DNA from: Lachnospiraceae bacterium
GTDB lineage: Bacteria > Bacillota > Clostridia > Lachnospirales > Lachnospiraceae
Assembly: GCA_017408735.1 (NCBI GenBank)
Contig: JAFQUB010000050.1
Coordinates: 41,717-105,716, forward strand
DNA length: 64,000 nucleotides
Direction: 5' to 3'
Positions within the stretch are counted from its first letter, which is position 1. Each line of letters opens with the position of its first letter. A model generated the notes under the pieces. That model was not told the DNA's origin. It saw nothing but the letters and a program-made list of their open reading frames with translations, and searched no databases. Of the stretch, positions 27,180-37,844 are shown one piece after another. The position numbers were made by a program, and so were the translations under genes.

Positions 27180-27377
27180 TTGAAAAACAAGAAAAAAATA
27201 ATTGCAATTCTCGGAATTATAGTACTTGTAGGACTGTATGCTTCCACTCTTATTTTCGCCTTTCTGGACAGTGAGTTGAGCTTCCAGCTATTACAGGTTT
27301 CTATTTTCTGTAGCGTTGCTATTCCAATACTTCTTTATGTATGCAATATGCTGTATAAGCTGTTGAACAAAGATTAA
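27180..27377 (+). CDS. Small two-TM membrane protein, unknown
   Basis: 65 residues from a TTG at 27180, preceded by AGGAGG at 7 nt; the frame extends to another TTG at 27162, but that would place the RBS inside the gene. A Lys-rich N-terminus (MKNKKKI) is followed by two hydrophobic helices. No family recognised. A bidirectional terminator follows 10 bp after the stop. Confidence 0.7.
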   Translation: MKNKKKIIAILGIIVLVGLYASTLIFAFLDSELSFQLLQVSIFCSVAIPILLYVCNMLYKLLNKD

Positions 27378-27387
27378 AGCTATGAAA

Positions 27388-27422
27388 AAAATAGAAAGCC
27401 CGCATTGCGAACTTTCTATTTT
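27388..27422. terminator. Bidirectional terminator
   Basis: An 11-bp stem (AAAATAGAAAG with CTTTCTATTTT) flanked by an A-run and a T-run, between converging genes. Confidence 0.8.
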
Positions 27423-27437
27423 CTAATAGCTTTTCTT

Positions 27438-30400
27438 TTATTTCTTTTCTTCTGTTGCAGATGGTTTATCGTTTGTTTTTATTTTGGCTTCTTCATCCTC
27501 ATCCTTCTTATTTAATTCCTTGACAATTACAATCGTAATTACCATAATCGCAAAAGCAATTACTGCAATGGCAGCCAGAATAAATGGAAGTGTTGAATTT
27601 CCCTTTGTCTTTGTTGACACTGTATCCGCATCGCCTGTACCGGATGTGTTTTCCGGCGTGTCTGCTGTAATGGTTTCACCTTCTTCTATGACAAGTTCTT
27701 CTGCCTGTGTATTTCCATAAGCCAGACCATAGATAGAGAAACAATTACTTTCAAAGCTAATGGTTTCTTCTGAACTGTCATAATCTGAAATTGCAACTAC
27801 CTGTTCTTCATGTTCACGAATTACGCAGTAATATGGTTCACCCTGATTTTCCACAGGTATTGGTAATGTTAAATGTACCGGTAACAGAGTTTCATAAATC
27901 GGCTGTTTATCTTCATCTCTTGTGGTATTTGCCTTTTCTATATACTTGTACAATCTGATATCAAGATATTTGAAAATGTTCTTATCCTGTATAATCGCAT
28001 ACTGTTCTAACAGATTTCTTATACCAGAGGTCATAGCTGCTTCTGAAATATCAAGTATTACCTCAACCTTATTTCCACTTAAAATATCGCTGGATGTAAG
28101 TATAAGTCCCAAGCCCCATACATCTTTTTCCGTCACAGGATAATTTTCAATATGATTTTCAATCACCACACTCACATTGCTTAGATTCAAAATCATAGTA
28201 TCCAGTGTTCTTAACACATCTTCATCAATTTCACTCAATTCTCTTGGTGTCATTTCATGAAGCATGTTTACTACTTCTGCAATATCTTCAATACTTGCAT
28301 CACTGTTTCCATTTTTAATCTTGTTGAAAATGGAATTTACCTTATCCTGAAAATCTTTTGGTGTTGCTGATGAAGATGAACTATCATCTGTGCTTGTGCT
28401 ACTTGTCTTTGCACTACCTGTCGGTGTTATCTTTGCACCAGCTCCACTAGTAGCTGTCGGTGCTGCTGTAGCAGCTGCCTGAGTAGGTGCCGGTGTTACC
28501 TCTACACCATTAATGGTTATGGTTGCCGATTTCTCTTTATATTTTACCACTACTACATTTTTTCCCACCGTTTTAATTGTTTCCGGATCTAATGTAAACT
28601 TCTTTACTGTTGCTGTAGTTCCGTCAGAGTAAGTAGCTGTTACTAAAATATTTTCTTTTGCAATGGTACTTCCTACCGCCAAATCATTTCCAAGATATTC
28701 TGCTGTAATAGATTCAACCGTCTTTTTACTGCTTTCAGAACCACTTCCTGTTGGTGTGGCTGCTCCTGATGACGGGGTCGCTGCCGGTGTTACTGACTGT
28801 GTTACCTGTGGTGTTATATTGGCGGCTGCTGTTGGTGTCACTTTCCCATCTGCCACAGCGGTTGGTGTAACACTTCCCTGTGCCTCCTCATTCCACTTAG
28901 CATACAAAGTCATATCTCTGGTTACAAAATCCTTTTCTGTAAATTCTGTTGTGTATTCCTTGGAAGTATACCAGCCTTCAAATTCTGCTCCGGATTTTAC
29001 AGCCTTTGGTAAGGTTACCGTATCACCCCAGATAATATTTTTTATGCTTTCTACTTCGTTTCCACCACAGCTATCAAAAGTAATGGTATATGTTTTCGCC
29101 GGAGTACCGGTTTCAATTACCACCGCTGCGTTCAAATCTTCATAGTTGACTGTGATTACATTTACACCTTCCTGAAGAATTGTATTTGGTGTATATGTAA
29201 AATCATCTACTAATCTTGCAACATTGTCATTATACATTGCAATAACACGGATACTTTCTTTCGGAATACCATCATTTACATACAAAGCATCACCAATGTA
29301 AGCCGCTTCCAATGAATATGCTACCAGCTGAAATTCTTCCCACTTTGCATACAATGTTATATCCTTAGTTACCTTCGAAGTTTCTGTAAATGGCACTTTA
29401 CAAGAAGTATCTCTATACCACCCGCCAAACACAAATCCTTCTTTAGTCGGTGGATTTGGCAGAGTAATCGTTTCTCCTTCTGCCACTCCGGTAATACTTT
29501 CCACTACAGAACCACCCATACTGTCAAAGCTGACACGATAAGTTTCTTCGTTTGGAATGTAACCCTCTACTGTAAATGTTTTTGTAAAGGAAATAATTTC
29601 ATCTGCATCATATGGATTGGTTTCCTGATATTTTACAGTAAATACGTTGGTTCCTTCATTCTCAATCAAAGTAGAAGAGATTTCATAGGAATCCAAAATA
29701 GTTTTTACGGAATAGTCATCATAAAATGCTTTTACTAAAACATTATTTAAATCAATATCACTCCAGATTGGCATATCTGTTCCGGTATATTCCACCATCA
29801 TGGATTTTAATGTTTTTTTCACCCATTTTGCATAAATCTTTGTATCTTCCGTAATTCTTGTATAATCCGTTACACGATTCACATAATCTGTTTCTGTATA
29901 CCATCCACCAAAAGTTTCTGTCGCTCTGGATGGTTCTTCAATTCCTGATTCAGAAAATCTGGAATATCTTGAAACTTCCACTACCGTCGGTGTACCAGGT
30001 ACACCATCTTCAGAAACATCTTCATACACTTCAATCTTTACTGTTCCACTGGTTACGTTTTCATCTTCGCCCCAGTACTCTGCCAGATATACCTCAAATG
30101 TATCTGTTTTTCCGTCCTTTTCTACTTCCATTACAATACTCTGGCCATAAGCCGGGAATGTAGTTCCGTTTTTATTAAATAAGAGAAGTGGTTCCTCGTA
30201 AGCACAGTCAAAATTATTTTTGCCTTCTTTTAACCGTATATTATAATCACTAATCAGACCTTCTGTTCCATCTGTGTTATATGCCATAACCTCCAAATCA
30301 GCTCTATTTAGTGCCGCTTCCCAACGCAGAATACTTGGCTTTCCATTATCAGCAATAATGGTATCCCCATTGGCATCTACTTCATAAACCGTATCCACAT

Positions 30401-31973
30401 TGAGCGGTTTTCCTTTATAAGTCACTTTTAAAGCAGATACCCCTGTCTTTTCCCACTTTGCATACAGGGTAATACTCTGCGTAATAGTAAATTTGGTTGG
30501 ACATTTTGTCTGGAGAGTACTATCTAAATACCAGCCTCCAAACTGATAACCTTCTCTTGTTGGTGTGATGGAGGATAAGCTGATAGTCTGGTTTTTGGAA
30601 ATATCAGTAATAGAATCCACTGCACTTCCACCATTTGCCACAAAATCAATCTTTAATTTTCCATCCGTTGCCGGAGTATTGGAACCCACTACATTGATTT
30701 TACAGGTTTTACCCATGTAGGTAACTGTAACAGTATTGTCGCCCTGACGTTCCACACGCATCGGAGCAATGTCAAATACACGAACAGATGCACTATTTTG
30801 CTTTAAGTCATAATCATCTTTAGAATAGTATGCATATACTAAAATCTGTCCTTTGGATATAAAGCTTCCGATTTCCTGTTCCTGTCCTACAAACTGCGCG
30901 GTAATTCCATAAAGGGATTTTTTGCCATCCTCTGTAAAAATCGGGTCATCGTCTGCAAAATAATCTTCCTCGGACACATCATAATACGCTGTATAACCTG
31001 AATAAAGGCTTCCTACCGGAAGTTTCTTTCTCTGGGTATTCGTTCCCAACAGGAAATAAGTATAATCATATGTGGCATTATCCAGTCCATCATTGGCTGA
31101 ATCTTTGTCATCTTCATAAATGCTCATATGATACCACATTCCGTCCAATTTGACTAAATTCCACACTTTTGTATTTGTTCCTTGTTCTGTTCCACGGATA
31201 ATGGCACTCTGTATTCCCATTTTAGAAAGAAGCTTATATGCCAGACCTGCATAACCTGCACTGGATGCCTGTCCATACTTAAATGCCGTGTACGGTGTTA
31301 ATGTGGCAATCTCTGTTTTTCCATCCACTTCGGAAATTACAGATTTTCCTTTTTTTACATTACCGCAAATCCAGTCATGTACTGCTTTTACTTTGTCATA
31401 ATCTGTTGCACCTTCAGACAATGCCATATCAGAAATAATGGTGGATAAATTGTCGTCCACATATTCTGTTTCTTCTTTGCTTTCCCAGTACTCTACATCA
31501 AAAGTAAAATGTATATACTTATTGGTAGGATTTACCACATAATCCACATCTATGGACTTATAGATATGAAACAGGTAATCTGCATCACTGGTGTTTGCCG
31601 TATCCACAGAAAAAGCTTTCGGCAGCAAATCGTTTTTAATCTTACCTCTGTCCCCATAGATATCATAATCACTTCCGGTATAAATCACACTAAAATGACT
31701 TTCTCTGTTGGTCATATTCTTTGACACATAAGCCGCCACCGCACTTATGGTGCTGTATGACCTTTCTGTGGAGGTAGTTTCTTCGGAACCCTCTGTTAAA
31801 TCTCCGTCCGTTTTCAAGGTAACTCCACTGGAAATTGCATTTTTCACCTGCACAGTTCCCTTATTTGCTGCCTGCGCCTGTAAAGACGTCGGTGCAACGG
31901 ATGTGAACATTATTCCTGCCAGAAAAGCTGCTGTTACTTGTTTCCATTTCCCCAATTTTTTTCTTCTCATCAT
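27438..31973 (-). CDS. Secreted InlB-repeat surface protein with degenerate transglutaminase-like domain
   Basis: 1511 residues. Signal peptide 1-35 (cleavage near LQAQA). A transglutaminase-like domain (about 190-290) keeps the fold motifs DYDKVKAVHDWI, GYAGLAYKLLSKMGI and WNLVKLDGMWYHM, but the catalytic triad is gone: Cys is Ser238, His is Lys269, Asp is Ser284. Four InlB/Flg_new repeats follow (each ends FGGWY or FEGWY ... LYAKW or IYAKW), alternating with Ig-like modules (DLNNVLVKAFYDDYSVKT), then a Thr/Pro/Ala-rich linker and a C-terminal TM helix (about 1467-1490) with a charged tail. A cell-surface binding rather than enzymatic role is inferred. The RBS region is GAGGACGGGTGGT. Confidence 0.88.
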   Translation of the reverse strand: MMRRKKLGKWKQVTAAFLAGIMFTSVAPTSLQAQAANKGTVQVKNAISSGVTLKTDGDLTEGSEETTSTERSYSTISAVAAYVSKNMTNRESHFSVIYTGSDYDIYGDRGKIKNDLLPKAFSVDTANTSDADYLFHIYKSIDVDYVVNPTNKYIHFTFDVEYWESKEETEYVDDNLSTIISDMALSEGATDYDKVKAVHDWICGNVKKGKSVISEVDGKTEIATLTPYTAFKYGQASSAGYAGLAYKLLSKMGIQSAIIRGTEQGTNTKVWNLVKLDGMWYHMSIYEDDKDSANDGLDNATYDYTYFLLGTNTQRKKLPVGSLYSGYTAYYDVSEEDYFADDDPIFTEDGKKSLYGITAQFVGQEQEIGSFISKGQILVYAYYSKDDYDLKQNSASVRVFDIAPMRVERQGDNTVTVTYMGKTCKINVVGSNTPATDGKLKIDFVANGGSAVDSITDISKNQTISLSSITPTREGYQFGGWYLDSTLQTKCPTKFTITQSITLYAKWEKTGVSALKVTYKGKPLNVDTVYEVDANGDTIIADNGKPSILRWEAALNRADLEVMAYNTDGTEGLISDYNIRLKEGKNNFDCAYEEPLLLFNKNGTTFPAYGQSIVMEVEKDGKTDTFEVYLAEYWGEDENVTSGTVKIEVYEDVSEDGVPGTPTVVEVSRYSRFSESGIEEPSRATETFGGWYTETDYVNRVTDYTRITEDTKIYAKWVKKTLKSMMVEYTGTDMPIWSDIDLNNVLVKAFYDDYSVKTILDSYEISSTLIENEGTNVFTVKYQETNPYDADEIISFTKTFTVEGYIPNEETYRVSFDSMGGSVVESITGVAEGETITLPNPPTKEGFVFGGWYRDTSCKVPFTETSKVTKDITLYAKWEEFQLVAYSLEAAYIGDALYVNDGIPKESIRVIAMYNDNVARLVDDFTYTPNTILQEGVNVITVNYEDLNAAVVIETGTPAKTYTITFDSCGGNEVESIKNIIWGDTVTLPKAVKSGAEFEGWYTSKEYTTEFTEKDFVTRDMTLYAKWNEEAQGSVTPTAVADGKVTPTAAANITPQVTQSVTPAATPSSGAATPTGSGSESSKKTVESITAEYLGNDLAVGSTIAKENILVTATYSDGTTATVKKFTLDPETIKTVGKNVVVVKYKEKSATITINGVEVTPAPTQAAATAAPTATSGAGAKITPTGSAKTSSTSTDDSSSSSATPKDFQDKVNSIFNKIKNGNSDASIEDIAEVVNMLHEMTPRELSEIDEDVLRTLDTMILNLSNVSVVIENHIENYPVTEKDVWGLGLILTSSDILSGNKVEVILDISEAAMTSGIRNLLEQYAIIQDKNIFKYLDIRLYKYIEKANTTRDEDKQPIYETLLPVHLTLPIPVENQGEPYYCVIREHEEQVVAISDYDSSEETISFESNCFSIYGLAYGNTQAEELVIEEGETITADTPENTSGTGDADTVSTKTKGNSTLPFILAAIAVIAFAIMVITIVIVKELNKKDEDEEAKIKTNDKPSATEEKK

Positions 31974-32084
31974 ACCACCCGTCCTCTATATTATTTATGT
32001 ATATTTGAAAAATTGGCATAAAAATGCTATTACTTGTTTATCGGCAGAATTCACTAGTTATTTAAGGGATTTACTGTATTTTTT

Positions 32085-32690
32085 TCAGAACTTCGACAAT
32101 TTCTCCTCCAATTCTTTCTTTGCCTGTTCATAAGTAATAAACTGTATTCCATGGAACCCACACTCCCTTGCTGCCTCTATATTTTCCATTGTATCATCTA
32201 AAAATACACATTGCTTAGGAATTAAAGAATACTTTTCCACAAGTGCTTTGTATATGGCATAATCCGGCTTGATTTTCTGGATTTCATAGGAAAAAATTCC
32301 ACCATGACAGTTTTCGGTAAAATTCAATGCTTCTTTTGATTTTTCTCTCAAGGTTTTTCCATAATTTGATAAATAGTATACCTTATAACCTCTCTCCTTT
32401 AATTCTTCTATCCATTCGTCTGTATATTCACATTTCCAAATGCATTTCCCCATGTCATCCCAGACAGCACGTACATCCTCTTCATATTCCGGCACTACTT
32501 TGATAAAACTTTGCAAGATTTCTTCATCACTCCAGACTCCCCTGTCTGTCTCTTTCCAATATTCACTCTGGAAAATTGCTTTTGCCAGTTTTTCTGTCTT
32601 TTCACCAGAGAATCCAAATCCCTGCAAATATCCCTGCCAGTCCCACTCTACCAGCACACGTCCAATATCAAATATAATTGTATTTATCAT
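32085..32690 (-). CDS. HAD-superfamily hydrolase (subfamily IA)
   Basis: 201 residues from the ATG at 32690, with AAAGGAAA upstream; an extension to 32735 is less likely. HAD motifs: I FDIGRVLVEWD (first Asp nucleophile present), II YLSNYG, III Lys in KIKPDYAIY, IV CVFLDDTMENIEAA. The YihX-type pattern DIGxVLVxWD and the helical cap suggest a small sugar-phosphate or nucleotide phosphatase; the substrate is not predictable. Confidence 0.85.
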   Translation of the reverse strand: MINTIIFDIGRVLVEWDWQGYLQGFGFSGEKTEKLAKAIFQSEYWKETDRGVWSDEEILQSFIKVVPEYEEDVRAVWDDMGKCIWKCEYTDEWIEELKERGYKVYYLSNYGKTLREKSKEALNFTENCHGGIFSYEIQKIKPDYAIYKALVEKYSLIPKQCVFLDDTMENIEAARECGFHGIQFITYEQAKKELEEKLSKF

Positions 32691-32769
32691 TTTTCTGTTT
32701 CCTTTCTCGTTTTGATTTATCATTTTTACATCCATTAAATAACTCGTTTCCCTCTCCCTTTTTACACAA

Positions 32770-32793
32770 AGAGCTGCCCATACAGGCAGCTCT
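32770..32793 (-). terminator. Terminator downstream of purA
   Basis: A 9-bp stem (AGAGCTGCC with GGCAGCTCT) 20 bp after the purA stop, with TTTG on the minus side and TCTCTTTATCTT on the plus side. Confidence 0.65.
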
Positions 32794-32812
32794 CTTTATC
32801 TTATCATACTTC

Positions 32813-34093
32813 TTATTTATTTCTGTAGATGATATCATCTCTACCCGGTCCGTTAGAAACCATAGTGATTGGATATCCGATTTTTTCTTCTACAAATTCA
32901 ATGTATTTTCTGCAATTTTCCGGTAAATCTTCGTATTTCTTGATACCGCGGATATCGCATTTCCAGCCCGGTAATTTTTCAATAACCGGTTTTGCTTTTT
33001 CAAGCAATGCTGTAGTTGGGAATTCTGTAGTCTGCTTACCATCGATTTCATAAGCAGTACATACCGGAATTTCATCCAGATAGCCTAATACGTCAAGTAC
33101 GGTAAATGCTACATCTGTTGTTCCCTGCAGGCGACATCCGTATTTGGACGCTACACAGTCAAACCATCCCATACGTCTTGGACGTCCTGTGGTTGCACCA
33201 AATTCACCGCCATCACCACCGCGTCTTCTTAATTCATCTGCTTCTTCACCGAAGATTTCGCTGACAAATGCACCTGCTCCTACTGCGGATGAATATGCTT
33301 TACATACAGTAATCACCTGCTTGATTTCGTATGGTGCCACACCTGCTCCAATCGCTCCATATGCTGCTAAAGTAGAGGAAGAAGTAACCATTGGATAGAT
33401 TCCGTGATCAGGATCCTTTAAAGTTCCAAGCTGTCCTTCCAATAAGATTTCTTTTCCTTCTTTTAAAGCATTGTACAGATATAAAGAAACGTCACATACA
33501 AATGGTGCTACCATATCTCTGTATTCATGAAGTGTTTCTAATAATTCTGCAGGTTTGATTGCAGGTTTGTGATATAAGTGTTCTAATAATACGTTCTTTG
33601 TTTCACAGATACGTTCTACTTTTTCTTTTAATAATTCTTCGTCAAATAACTCGCTTACCTGGAATCCAATTTTTGCATATTTGTCTGAATAAAATGGTGC
33701 AATACCGGATTTTGTGGAACCGAAAGAATTTTTTCCAAGTCTTTCTTCCTCATACTGGTCAAACAGAATATGATATGGCATAACAATCTGGGCTCTGTCA
33801 GAAACCAAAATTTTAGGTTCTGGTACACCTTTACTTACGATTTCCTGAACTTCTTTGAACAGGAGAGGTATATTTAAAGCAACTCCGTTTCCGATAATGC
33901 TTGTTGTGTGATTGTAAAAAACGCCGGATGGAAGTGTGTGTAATGCAAATTTACCATAATCGTTTACGATTGTATGACCTGCATTGGCACCACCTTGGAA
34001 TCTTACGATAATGTCAGTTTCTTTTGCCAACATATCTGTAATCTTTCCTTTTCCTTCATCTCCCCAGTTCGCTCCAACGACTGCTTTTACCAT
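32813..34093 (-). CDS. purA: Adenylosuccinate synthetase
   Basis: 426 residues. GTP loop NWGDEGKGK near the N-terminus, catalytic His in GGANAGHTIV, and the C-terminal TGRPRRMGWFD and GTTDVAFTVLD segments are intact. Catalyses IMP + Asp + GTP to adenylosuccinate, the first step to AMP. The usual Gln of QWGDEGKGK is Asn here. Last gene of the purC-purF-purB-purA order; strong RBS TAGGAGGAACAAAC. Confidence 0.96.
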   Translation of the reverse strand: MVKAVVGANWGDEGKGKITDMLAKETDIIVRFQGGANAGHTIVNDYGKFALHTLPSGVFYNHTTSIIGNGVALNIPLLFKEVQEIVSKGVPEPKILVSDRAQIVMPYHILFDQYEEERLGKNSFGSTKSGIAPFYSDKYAKIGFQVSELFDEELLKEKVERICETKNVLLEHLYHKPAIKPAELLETLHEYRDMVAPFVCDVSLYLYNALKEGKEILLEGQLGTLKDPDHGIYPMVTSSSTLAAYGAIGAGVAPYEIKQVITVCKAYSSAVGAGAFVSEIFGEEADELRRRGGDGGEFGATTGRPRRMGWFDCVASKYGCRLQGTTDVAFTVLDVLGYLDEIPVCTAYEIDGKQTTEFPTTALLEKAKPVIEKLPGWKCDIRGIKKYEDLPENCRKYIEFVEEKIGYPITMVSNGPGRDDIIYRNK

Positions 34094-34132
34094 GTTTGTT
34101 CCTCCTAAGTTTTGTTATTTTTACCGGTTACA

Positions 34133-35563
34133 TTAAACGTTAATTTCAGCCTTCATACCAAGAATTTCTTTGTTTTCTGCTAAGATAGGTTTTACCACTT
34201 TGTTCAAAAATGCATCTACCTGCTCCTTGGCACGTCCTGTGTATTTTGCAGGATCCATTGTCTTCTGTAAATCTTCTAATGTCATATTAAATTCCGGATC
34301 TGCTGCAATTAATTCTAATAAATTATTTTCTAATCCTTTTTCTTTTACATTTTTTCCAGCTTCCATGGAAAGTGTACGGATTTTTTCATGTAATTCCTGT
34401 CTGTCACCGCCAGCCTTTACAGCATCCATCATGATGTTTTCGGTTGCCATAAACGGAAGTTCAGAACGAAGACGTTTTTCAATTACCTTTGGATATACCA
34501 CAAGTCCGTCTACCACATTTAAGCATAAGTCTAAAATACCATCGATAGCTAAAAAACCTTCCGGTACGCTAAGACGCTTGTTTGCAGAGTCATCTAAAGT
34601 ACGTTCAAACCACTGTGTTGCGGATGTCATCATTGGATTAATCACATCTGCCATTACAAATCTGGAAAGAGATGCAATACGTTCACTTCTCATTGGATTA
34701 CGCTTGTAAGCCATAGCAGAGGAACCAATCTGTGACTTTTCAAATGGTTCTTCCACTTCTTTTAAGTGCTGTAACAAACGAATATCGTTAGAGAATTTAT
34801 GTGCGCTGGCTGCAATTCCTGCCAGTACGTTGATTACTCTTGTGTCTACTTTACGTGAATATGTCTGACCGGAAACAGGATAACAGCTTTCAAATCCCAT
34901 TTTCTTTGCAATCATAGGATCGATTTTGTCAATAGTTTCATGATCACCATCAAACAATTCAAGGAAGCTTGCCTGTGTTCCTGTAGTTCCTTTGGAACCT
35001 AAAAGCTTCATATTGGCCAACACATGGTCAAGGTCTTCTAAATCCAGCAAAAATTCCTGAATCCAAAGTGTCGCTCTCTTACCAACAGTTGTTGGCTGCG
35101 CAGGCTGGAAATGTGTAAATGCCAAAGTTGGAAGTGCTTTGTATTCATCTGCAAATTTAGCAAGTTCATCAATTACATTGATTAATTTCTTTTTCACTAA
35201 TTTTAAGGCTTCTGTCATAACGATAATATCTGTATTATCACCAACATAACAGGAAGTTGCTCCTAAGTGGATAATTCCTTTTGCCTTTGGACACTGTACG
35301 CCGTACGCGTACACATGTGACATTACGTCGTGACGTACCTGTTTTTCTCTTTCTTTTGCCACGTCGTAATTGATATCGTCCTGATGAGCTTTTAATTCTG
35401 CAATCTGTTCATCTGTTATATCAAGTCCTAATTCTTTTTCTGTTTCTGCCAATGCAATCCATAATTTTCTCCATGTTCTGAATTTCATATCCGGTGAAAA
35501 TATGTACTGCATTTCCTTACTTGCATAACGTTCTGATAATGGACTCTGGTATCTGTCTGTCAT
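34133..35563 (-). CDS. purB: Adenylosuccinate lyase
   Basis: 476 residues of the fumarase/aspartase superfamily with the signature GSSAMAYKRNPMRSE, the catalytic-loop Ser within it, and the general-acid His region HLGATSCYVGDNTD. It acts twice in purine synthesis: SAICAR to AICAR, and adenylosuccinate to AMP, each with release of fumarate. It lies 39 bp upstream of purA in the operon; RBS TAGGAGGAAAAAGA. Confidence 0.96.
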   Translation of the reverse strand: MTDRYQSPLSERYASKEMQYIFSPDMKFRTWRKLWIALAETEKELGLDITDEQIAELKAHQDDINYDVAKEREKQVRHDVMSHVYAYGVQCPKAKGIIHLGATSCYVGDNTDIIVMTEALKLVKKKLINVIDELAKFADEYKALPTLAFTHFQPAQPTTVGKRATLWIQEFLLDLEDLDHVLANMKLLGSKGTTGTQASFLELFDGDHETIDKIDPMIAKKMGFESCYPVSGQTYSRKVDTRVINVLAGIAASAHKFSNDIRLLQHLKEVEEPFEKSQIGSSAMAYKRNPMRSERIASLSRFVMADVINPMMTSATQWFERTLDDSANKRLSVPEGFLAIDGILDLCLNVVDGLVVYPKVIEKRLRSELPFMATENIMMDAVKAGGDRQELHEKIRTLSMEAGKNVKEKGLENNLLELIAADPEFNMTLEDLQKTMDPAKYTGRAKEQVDAFLNKVVKPILAENKEILGMKAEINV

Positions 35564-35574
35564 TCTTTTTCCTC

Positions 35575-37014
35575 CTACTTCTGGTATTCACCACGAATAT
35601 CTTCTTTTGGCGGTTCCATTGGATAGTTTCCGTTGAAGCATCCTTTACAGATTGCTTTTCCTTCTGCCAACTCTTCCAAACGGTTTATATCTAAGTAGCC
35701 TAACGTATCGGCACCAATAATATCTCTAATTTCCTCAATTGTGCGATTGTATGCAATCAACTGTTCTCTTGCCGGTACGTCAGTTCCAAAATAGCACGGC
35801 CATAAAAATGGTGGAGAACTAATACGAACATGTACTTCTTTCGCACCTGCTTCCTTTAACATACCAACAATTCTGTCACTGGTGGTTCCACGTACAATGG
35901 AATCATCAATCATAACAACGCGTTTTCCTTTGACTACATCTTTCAACACGTTTAATTTTACTTTTACACTGGATTCTCTGCTGCTCTGTTTTGGTTTAAT
36001 GAAAGTTCTTCCCACATAACCATTTTTTACAAATGCAGTTCCGTAAGGAATTCCGGATTCCATGGAATAACCTAATGCCGCTGCATTACCGGATTCCGGT
36101 ACACCAACTACAATATCTGCCTCTACCGGTGAATCCATAGCAAGAAAACGTCCCGCCTTAATTCTGGACTCATACACGCTGATTCCGTCAATATAACTGT
36201 CCGGACGTGCGAAATAGATGTATTCAAAAATACATCTTGCTTCATCAGAAGGTGCCGGACACATGCTTGTATCAGATACGATACCATCCTGCGGAGTAAT
36301 GGTAACAATTTCTCCCGGAAGGACATCTCTTACATATTCTGCGCCAATCGTATCCAACGCACAGGTTTCAGATGCCAAAATATAAGCGTTATCTCTTTTT
36401 CCGATACAAAGAGGCTTAAATCCCTGTGGATCTCTTGCACCAATCAGTTTTCTAGGACTCATTACAACCAGTGAATAAGCACCTTTAATCTTTTTCATCG
36501 CAAGCTTTACAGCTTCTTCTACTGTTCCACAGTTCAAACGTTCTCTTGCAATATGATATGCAATTACTTCGGAATCAATGGTAGTCTGGAAAATCGCTCC
36601 GGTATATTCCAATTCTTTTCTAAGCTCCGGTGCATTAATCAGATTACCGTTATGAGCAAGCCCAAGGGTTCCCTTCACGTAATTTAATACCAAAGGCTGT
36701 GCATTTTCTCTTGTACTTTCTCCTGCAGTGGAATATCTTACATGTCCAACACCAATATCTCCTTTTAACTTTTCTAAGTCTTCCGGACTGAACACTTCAT
36801 TTACGAGACCCATTCCTTTATAGGAGTTTACTTTTCCTTTTGGTCCATTGGTATCACTAACCGCAATACCGCAGCTTTCCTGTCCTCTATGCTGTAATGC
36901 AAATAATCCATAATAAATAGAGGAAGCTACGTCATTTCCATCAAAATCATATATTCCAAACACACCACATTCTTCATGTAATTCTCTATCTTTTTGCATT
37001 TTGCTGTTATTCAT
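35575..37014 (-). CDS. purF: Amidophosphoribosyltransferase
   Basis: 479 residues. Cys16 after the propeptide ending LHEE becomes the N-terminal nucleophile of the glutaminase domain (ECGVFGIYDF). The PRPP loop VVMIDDSIVRGTTS is clear. Cysteines at CIFEYIYF, PCYFGTD and ICKGCFNG match the [4Fe-4S] ligands of the Bacillus-type enzyme. First committed step of purine synthesis: PRPP + Gln to phosphoribosylamine. Lies between purC (9-bp gap) and purB. Confidence 0.97.
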   Translation of the reverse strand: MNNSKMQKDRELHEECGVFGIYDFDGNDVASSIYYGLFALQHRGQESCGIAVSDTNGPKGKVNSYKGMGLVNEVFSPEDLEKLKGDIGVGHVRYSTAGESTRENAQPLVLNYVKGTLGLAHNGNLINAPELRKELEYTGAIFQTTIDSEVIAYHIARERLNCGTVEEAVKLAMKKIKGAYSLVVMSPRKLIGARDPQGFKPLCIGKRDNAYILASETCALDTIGAEYVRDVLPGEIVTITPQDGIVSDTSMCPAPSDEARCIFEYIYFARPDSYIDGISVYESRIKAGRFLAMDSPVEADIVVGVPESGNAAALGYSMESGIPYGTAFVKNGYVGRTFIKPKQSSRESSVKVKLNVLKDVVKGKRVVMIDDSIVRGTTSDRIVGMLKEAGAKEVHVRISSPPFLWPCYFGTDVPAREQLIAYNRTIEEIRDIIGADTLGYLDINRLEELAEGKAICKGCFNGNYPMEPPKEDIRGEYQK

Positions 37015-37023
37015 TCTTTACTC

Positions 37024-37731
37024 CTATAAACCCAAGCGACTAAATACTTCATTGTATGCTTCTTCTACATTTCCCATATCACGTCTGAAACGGTCTTTGT
37101 CTAATTTTTCATTTGTTTCAACATCCCATAATCTGCATGTATCAGGTGAAATTTCGTCTGCAAGGATGATGTTTCCTTCAGAATCTCTACCAAATTCAAT
37201 CTTAAAGTCGATTAATTTGATACCTGCATTTAAGAAATATTCTTTTAATACTTCGTTTACTTTAAATGTATATTCAGCGATTTTATCAATTTCTTCCTGT
37301 GTTGCAAGACCTAATGCAAGTGCATAGTATCCGTTGATAAATGGATCGCCTAAATCATCATTTTTATAGCTGAACTCTAAAGTAGGGCATAATAATTCAC
37401 GGCCTTCTTCGATACCAAGCTTCTTAGAGAAGCTTCCGGCAGCAACGTTTCTTACGATTACTTCCAATGGTACAATTTCTACTTTCTTTACAACTGTTTC
37501 TCTATCACTTAATTCTTCTACCAGATGGGTTGGAACTCCTGCTTTTTCTAAAAGCTTGAATACATGATTTGTCATACGGTTATTGATAGCACCTTTACCA
37601 ACAATAGTACCTTTCTTTTCACCGTTAAAAGCAGTAGCATCATCTTTGTAATCTACGATAACAAGATTTGCATCATCTGTTGTGTAAACTTTCTTTGCTT
37701 TTCCTTCATACATGAGTTCTCTTTTTTCCAT
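37024..37731 (-). CDS. purC: SAICAR synthase (phosphoribosylaminoimidazole-succinocarboxamide synthase)
   Basis: 235 residues, full length. Hallmarks: [20 protein letters not shown], the [16 protein letters not shown] segment, [19 protein letters not shown], and [21 protein letters not shown] before SPDTCRLWD. It joins CAIR and aspartate with ATP. First gene of the pur cluster; RBS AGGTGGAAAACA. Its leader of about 140 nt begins with a long inverted repeat (37845-37874). Confidence 0.96.
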   Translation of the reverse strand: MEKRELMYEGKAKKVYTTDDANLVIVDYKDDATAFNGEKKGTIVGKGAINNRMTNHVFKLLEKAGVPTHLVEELSDRETVVKKVEIVPLEVIVRNVAAGSFSKKLGIEEGRELLCPTLEFSYKNDDLGDPFINGYYALALGLATQEEIDKIAEYTFKVNEVLKEYFLNAGIKLIDFKIEFGRDSEGNIILADEISPDTCRLWDVETNEKLDKDRFRRDMGNVEEAYNEVFSRLGL

Positions 37732-37844
37732 TGTTTTCCACCTGTCCTTTTCTTATATCTGATTTTCGCATCTGCCGCATGTTCCACTTTCACCCCTACA
37801 AGAACCTGCCTCAGGCAGCTCCTATAGTTACATGGCAACACACA

